From the NCBI GenBank assembly GCA_003339415.1, contig PDHQ01000680.1:1-11562 (forward strand): a stretch of DNA of 11,562 bases, in the 5' to 3' direction. Shown piece after piece: positions 7,211 through 11,562 of this stretch. Below the pieces are notes generated by a model that had not been told where the DNA came from, did not search any database, and saw nothing but the letters and a program-made list of their open reading frames with translations. This DNA is from Ophiocordyceps camponoti-saundersi (nom. inval.). Taxonomy: Eukaryota; Ascomycota; Sordariomycetes; Hypocreales; Ophiocordycipitaceae. Positions within the stretch are counted from its first letter, which is position 1. Each line of letters starts with the position of its first letter. The translations under genes and the position numbers were made by a program.

Positions 7211-7590
7211 TAATAGTAGGCTTCGTCTATAATTACTCTTTAGCCCGACTATTTCTATAGTAAGAGAAATCCTAAATTATTCTATAGCTCCTTCTCGAAA
7301 AATCTATAGTTATACTAAAAAGCTTATTTATAAACTTATTACTTAGATAGCTCTAAAGTAACTCCTTAAATCTTATAATATTATTATAAGTTCTTATCGT
7401 TAGATTCTATCTATAAAATATTTTTATAAAATATATTATAACCTAATTTTCTACTATAAGCTATTAGGCGTATAGTCTTACTTATTATAATATTTAACCT
7501 TATAGGAAATTTATTTAAGTAATACTTTTATATCTCTAAGATCTAGCTAAATACTACGCCGGTATTTAGTACTAATACTAAAATTATAGA
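7211..7590. other. RIP-like AT-rich DNA, no gene seen
   Basis: TpA-rich sequence with essentially no CpA or TpG and dense TAA/TAG in the frames I checked. The last bases grade into the degenerate repeat array that starts at about 7591. Confidence 0.7.
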
Positions 7591-7980
7591 AACTTATTAA
7601 CTACTCCTCTTATAAACTATAGGATAAGCTAGGTAATTACCTTTCTTCTCCCCTAGGGTTAAACTCGCTAACTGCTTTTCTTTCTCCTAAGTATAAACTT
7701 ATTCTCGTTTACTACTCTTCTTATCCCTAAAAGGATAAACTTATTTACTTTATTCTTATTCCCTAAGAGATAAACCCTTTTACTTATAAACCCGTTTACT
7801 CCTTTTCCTATCCCCTATTAGATAAACTCGTTTACTTATAAACTTACCTACTCCTCTTTTTATTCCCTAAGCTATAAACTTATTTACTACTATTTTTATT
7901 CCTTAAGAGATAAACTCCCTAATTACTCTTATCCTCTTCGGGATAAACTTATTTACTATACTTCTTATCCCCTAGGGGTT
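7591..7980 (+). repeat. Second, diverged array of the 36-bp family
   Basis: About ten imperfect units in the same orientation as the left array, recognised by repeated ATCCCCTA or ATTCCCTAAG, then GATAAAC, then TTACTNCTCTTCTTAT-like linkers. Unlike the left array it has transversions and indels. Many linkers read TTTACT where the left array has TTAACT, and extra short ACTTATAAAC segments are inserted. This points to an older or separately evolved subfamily. It ends with a well-kept core, CTTATCCCCTAGGGG, at 7971-7978. Confidence 0.88.
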
Positions 7981-8005
7981 AGGTTAAAAGCGATACTTAT
8001 ATAAA

Positions 8006-8016
8006 CCCCCCCCCCC
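8006..8016 (+). repeat. C homopolymer (11 bases)
   Basis: A run of eleven C residues 26 bp beyond the second array, in a region otherwise dominated by A and T. Its length may be uncertain because homopolymers are prone to sequencing error. Confidence 0.9.
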
Positions 8017-8454
8017 TAACTCTCTATCTTTATAGCGAAAGTAGAATTAGCCCTTAGCTTTTCGGGCCGTTTTATTATTAGCCTCCGCCTTAGCTTTCGT
8101 TTCGAGCCTCGACTTCGCTACTATAATCGCCTCCTTTTAGAAGGAATAAACCTCTCTATTTAAATTAGATTTTCTATTAACTAATAAAATATCTTAAGGT
8201 AAGTATTTTAGCGAGATTAGAGCTAATAAACTAGTTATTAGTATAATACTTTAGCGGGGGAAGAAGGATACCCTAAGTAAGCGTAGTAAATACCTAAGGG
8301 GCGTAACTTCTTACGTAACTAAAGTTTTTAACTAATATAAGGGGGGATCTCTAGCTATAGGGGGAAGAGCTATATAGTAATTCTCTATAGGGAAAATAAT
8401 AAGGAGTCGGTTCTCTATATAAAGATAAGAGAAAGAAGTAATATAAAGGTAGAA

Positions 8455-8467
8455 ACTATTTAATTAA
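8455..8467 (+). repeat. Dispersed 13-mer ACTATTTAATTAA, copy 1
   Basis: First of four exact copies of this 13-mer inside 1.2 kb (8455-9593): two on each strand, plus one near match at 9902. Immediate flanks differ, so only the motif and one or two purines before it are shared. Confidence 0.75.
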
Positions 8468-8774
8468 ATACTAAAGATTTCGAAAAGGGTATTTAAATTA
8501 GTAATTTATAGTATAAAAGTATAAAGTTTAAAATAAAGTTATAATTCCGTTTAGTAAAGTTTTTACTATAAGTCCTCTCTAAGACTTAACTTACGATATA
8601 CGACTTTTATTATAGCTCTAAAGATAAGGTTAAGGGCTAATTACTTACTTAATTTGTCCTCTTTCGAGGGAAACTAATCTATACTATATACTTAGTAATA
8701 GCCCCTATCTTAGCTTAACCACCCTCGTATATTAACCCTCGGCAGCTCTTAGGAAAAGAAAAAAGGGTTTAGGA

Positions 8775-8787
8775 ACTATTTAATTAA
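8775..8787 (+). repeat. Dispersed 13-mer ACTATTTAATTAA, copy 2
   Basis: Exact copy on the plus strand, preceded by AGGA. The next copies are on the minus strand at 9131-9143 and 9581-9593. Confidence 0.75.
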
Positions 8788-9130
8788 ACTTTTTATAAGT
8801 CCCTAATAATTCCCTAGCTAAGGTAGGCGCTTATATTTCTTTCGGCGTCCCTATCTCCGCCGCTAAACTCCTCCCTAAGCGCGTGCTATAATAATAAGTA
8901 ATTAGCCCTTTTTCTCGGTAATAACTAACTTTTTCTTATAACTTAAATAAGGTACGTATAAGCGCGATAAAATAAAGGCGGAAAGGACTTTTCGTAAAGG
9001 AAATAATAAAGGAAACTCTAGTTACTTCTCCTTAAGGTCTAACCTTTAGATCTATTAACTCTAGCGTTCGCGCCGACCGCCCGCTAGTAGCATATCTCTC
9101 TTAGGTCCCTTCTCTCGCTCTTATCGTTAC

Positions 9131-9143
9131 TTAATTAAATAGT
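9131..9143 (-). repeat. Dispersed 13-mer ACTATTTAATTAA, copy 3
   Basis: Exact match on the minus strand (TTAATTAAATAGT on plus). In the relatively open minus frame described for 9361-10063 it would read NYLIK. Confidence 0.75.
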
Positions 9144-9360
9144 TATCGATAGCCTTATCGATCTCGGCCTATATATTAAGGTATATAAGCCCTAGGGGCT
9201 ATAAGCTAATAAAAGAACTAGTCTTCGGGATTATTAGGATTATCTTCGGTTCTTAAAGCTAGTCTCTAATAAGTGCGCGTCTAGTATATATTATAATAGA
9301 TCTAGCCGTATTAAGTACGATATACCTTCCTTATCGTATACGTCCGTAACTTTTAGTCTA

Positions 9361-10063
9361 AGTTATATAATTCTTATAACGCTTAACCCCTCTAACCCTA
9401 AAGCTAAGCGGGTCTAGGTTAATTAGTTCTCGGCCTATACTTATAGCTATAAGTCCTTCGCTAAGCTAGACTATAGGGTTCTTGCCTAAGGTAAAATAAG
9501 TAAAGCGTATTAATTTTAGCGTTCTTACGTCTTTTTCCTCCCCTTTTCTTTTAGGGGCCGTCTTCTATAATATAGGGTTCTTAATTAAATAGTCGCGCTT
9601 CGTTAACTTCTTTGTCCTCGCGCTGCGCCTTGGAGAGAAAGCCGGCTATATTAGGGCCGGGTTTAATCCTACGGGTATTTTCTTCCCCGTAGTAAGTTTC
9701 TTAGGCTATAATATGCCTATTAATTCCTAAGGGATTATTTTCTTTATCTTAGTTATTTCCTCTTTAGTTATAATATTATTAGGCGCCTTAGTCGCCTTAT
9801 CTTCCTTCCTTATATTCTTTATAGCGCTTATCTCTTATCTAACTTCTTCTAAAGTCGGGGGGTTTTTAGATCTAAGAGAAGATAAAAGGCTAAATATCGG
9901 AACTATTTAATTATTAGTCGGGCTTTTTATAGTCTTATCCTCGGGAAGGTCCTTATTATTTTCCTCCCTAACCTCTTCCTCGTCTAGAGCCTTATTATCC
10001 CCGGCCCCTTCGCCCCTATTAAAATTATTAATATCGATCTTTTATAGTTCTTTCCGATCTCCC
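9361..10063. pseudogene. Probable broken coding region, strand undecided, unidentified
   Basis: Two frames are much more open than the others. Over 9361-10020 (220 codons) my hand counts are 7 stops in the minus frame whose codons start at coordinates divisible by 3, against about 28 and 26 in the other two minus frames. On the plus strand, the frame starting at 9362 also has 7 and the frame starting at 9361 has about 15. The plus frame has only two internal stops between 9593 and 10063, with open stretches of 45, 59 and 51 codons. All stops are TAA or TAG. The minus reading has an acidic segment (ALDEEEVREENNKDLPEDK, about 9990-9934) and then a basic one; the plus reading is hydrophobic and serine-rich. 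One may be the shadow of the other. No ATG start, known domain or catalytic motif is recognised. The minus frame continues to about 10260 with few stops, but beyond 10380 other frames are better. Confidence 0.4.
9581..9593 (-). repeat. Dispersed 13-mer ACTATTTAATTAA, copy 4
   Basis: Exact match on the minus strand. In the same minus frame as copy 3 it would read DYLIK, so the two minus copies share reading phase. A further plus-strand near match, ACTATTTAATTA, lies at 9902-9913. Confidence 0.75.
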
Positions 10064-11562
10064 TAAGGCTATCTTCTAACTCTAGTAGCGCCTAAGTATA
10101 ATATTATAATATAGCTTTTTATTATAGAGTTATTAGTAAAGGTTTTAGGCGTAATAGTTCGGTATCTTCTAAGGATCTAATAGTAGGGGATAGTAGCCTC
10201 GGGGCATAGGCCCCTAAGCGTCGTTAAGCCTGCTTCTAGCTTTATTAAGAGATCTTCGCCGCCCTCCTAGTTCCTTAGTTTAAATCTATAACTATTTCCT
10301 AAGAAGTTAAACTATTCTGACTTTTAGATACCTAGTTTATTCGCCCTAATAGTATATAGGTTACTAGTTATCCGAGCGATTAATTCGTCGTAGTTATTGC
10401 CGTCGCTATCCTCGGTTCGTATAGCCTAGTCTCGCAAGAGAATACGGGAATCTAGGGGGGTCTCGAGATCTTCTTTAAACTATTTAACGCTTAATCCTCG
10501 CTTATTCGATAAGCTATTAATATATACGTTAAGTTTAAGACCGATAAAGCTACGGGCTTAGTATTATAGTATAGAAAGGGCTAGGTATCTATATTCGTAC
10601 TCTCCTTTCTATCGTATCTTAGGAATAATAATAAAATTAAAGGGGCAGTCCCCTTAAAACTTACTTAAGATATCTCTTTATACGGCTATTACCCTTTTCG
10701 ATCGAGGCACTCGCCTTAGCTTTATTAAGTCGAAAAAATAGAGTACTCGGGCTTACTAATCCTAAAAGAAGCTGCCCTAATAATACCTAATATCGGTCCT
10801 ATCTACTCTAAAATTAACTATATTACCTAGAAAGGGGTAACTATTTACTTCCTACTTAAGGTTAAACTTAGGCATAATATAATAGATTTTCTTCTTAAAC
10901 GGTATATTAGTAGTCTCGTTTACGGTAATAGGTATCGTAATTATTATAGGAATTATAAATAAGTGCACTTTATCTTAAATTCCCCTATTTAAGATTTTTA
11001 TTATAGCTCCTAGCTTAAAGCTAATTACTTATAATTATCTCTATACTTTAAAAATAAAACGCCCTATATTATTTACGTAGCTATTTTAATTTTAAATATT
11101 ATTAAACGGGATAATATTAGTAATCTCCTTACTAGCTTAAAATATATATAAGTATTTAATCGTATCTATAAAAAGCTTAACGCGTTCCTTTAGCTAAACT
11201 ATTTATCTTATAAACTAAGGGGGCTATTTGCACTCGAGGGTTCGCGCGAGCTTAGGAGTTACCGCTAAGAAAGGGAGATTAGGTAACGTAGGCCTTATCG
11301 TTACTCTATTATAAAATATCGCCGTAATAATAAACTTATTATTTTATTCGCTAAAAAATAGCCTTTCTAATTTAAAGTCTACTTCCTTACTAAGCTTATA
11401 ATCTAGGTTTGCTAAATTTATAATATATTTTAGTTATAATAATAGTGCGCTAAGTATAGCTTAGTTATTAAATAAATAGTTAGTTTAAAGGAAAAAGAGG
11501 GTGCGCGTGGGAAAAGAGGAAAAACGCGTCGCCTTATTTTATTATTATTCGCTACCTTAGTT
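10064..11562. other. RIP-like DNA, unresolved coding traces
   Basis: No intact gene. Several stretches on the minus strand look protein-like, for example GEDLLIKLEAGLTTLRGLCP at 10260-10201, which has no stop in 20 codons. The most open minus frame changes along the region (10381-10620, then 10621-10800), so no single model holds. Introns, indels or chance would each explain this. A GC-richer spot at 11225-11260 (CACTCGAGGGTTCGCGCGAG) and TGC/GCA survivors are the only other departures from the AT-rich background. Confidence 0.4.

Larger units (their letters stand above)
8017..9360. other. RIP-like DNA with possible coding traces
   Basis: No intact frame. On the minus strand, the frame with codons ending at 8161 and 8041 reads as a lysine- and alanine-rich segment (KSRLETKAKAEANNKTARKA, about 8118-8059) with few stops, and the same frame is fairly open from about 8440 to 8340. 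Elsewhere here, for example 8521-8580 and 8640-8880, it has three to four stops per 20 codons. I cannot tell a decayed gene from chance. Confidence 0.3.

Noticed and set aside
7984..11457. One continuous minus-strand reading frame of about 1,150 codons broken only by converted stops
   Set aside because: The frame can be followed throughout, but stop density is low only in parts. At 8521-8580, 9001-9060 and 10381-10800 other frames are as open or more open. Treating every TAA/TAG as glutamine makes many frames look convincing.
3713..11562. tRNA or rRNA genes
   Set aside because: I saw no GGTTCGAATC-type B box with a matching acceptor stem, and no conserved rRNA segment on either strand.

Overview
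The window looks like a gene-poor, AT-rich block from a filamentous ascomycete (Pezizomycotina) that has been heavily mutated by a process with the signature of repeat-induced point mutation (RIP). Outside the left-hand repeat array, CpA and TpG are nearly absent and TpA is very abundant, while CpG remains common. Where repeat copies can be aligned, almost every difference is a C/T or G/A transition. I find no intact protein-coding gene, no tRNA or rRNA gene and no CRISPR array. The genus cannot be named from this sequence.

Layout. Positions 1-2250 are a minisatellite of about 62 units of 36 bp, each with an 18-bp palindromic core. From 2251 to about 3712 the array is broken by four copies (A-D) of a second unit of about 192 bp, alternating with shrinking, increasingly decayed blocks of 36-bp units. 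Copy C is truncated and copy D contains a secondary amplification of a 31-bp unit. From 3713 to 7590 lies about 3.9 kb of RIP-like DNA with a dispersed direct repeat (4920-5036 and 5632-5743), a possible degraded LTR-like segment near 4200, and faint traces of a decayed plus-strand coding region (about 5760-6600). A second, older-looking array of the 36-bp family occupies 7591-7980. From 7981 to the end is another 3.6 kb of RIP-like DNA, with one stretch (9361-10063) where a broken coding region is plausible but its strand cannot be decided, and a 13-bp motif that recurs in both orientations.

What the parts say together. The mutation load rises from left to right: units at 1-1800 carry only a few transition types, whereas units after 2900 are almost fully converted. 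The aligned units act as a natural record of the mutation process. They show which sequence contexts convert first, that CG often changes to TA as a pair, and that C in a GCA context (TGC on the other strand) resists longest. These internal comparisons are the most informative content of the window. Stop counts and alignments were done by eye and should be recomputed.
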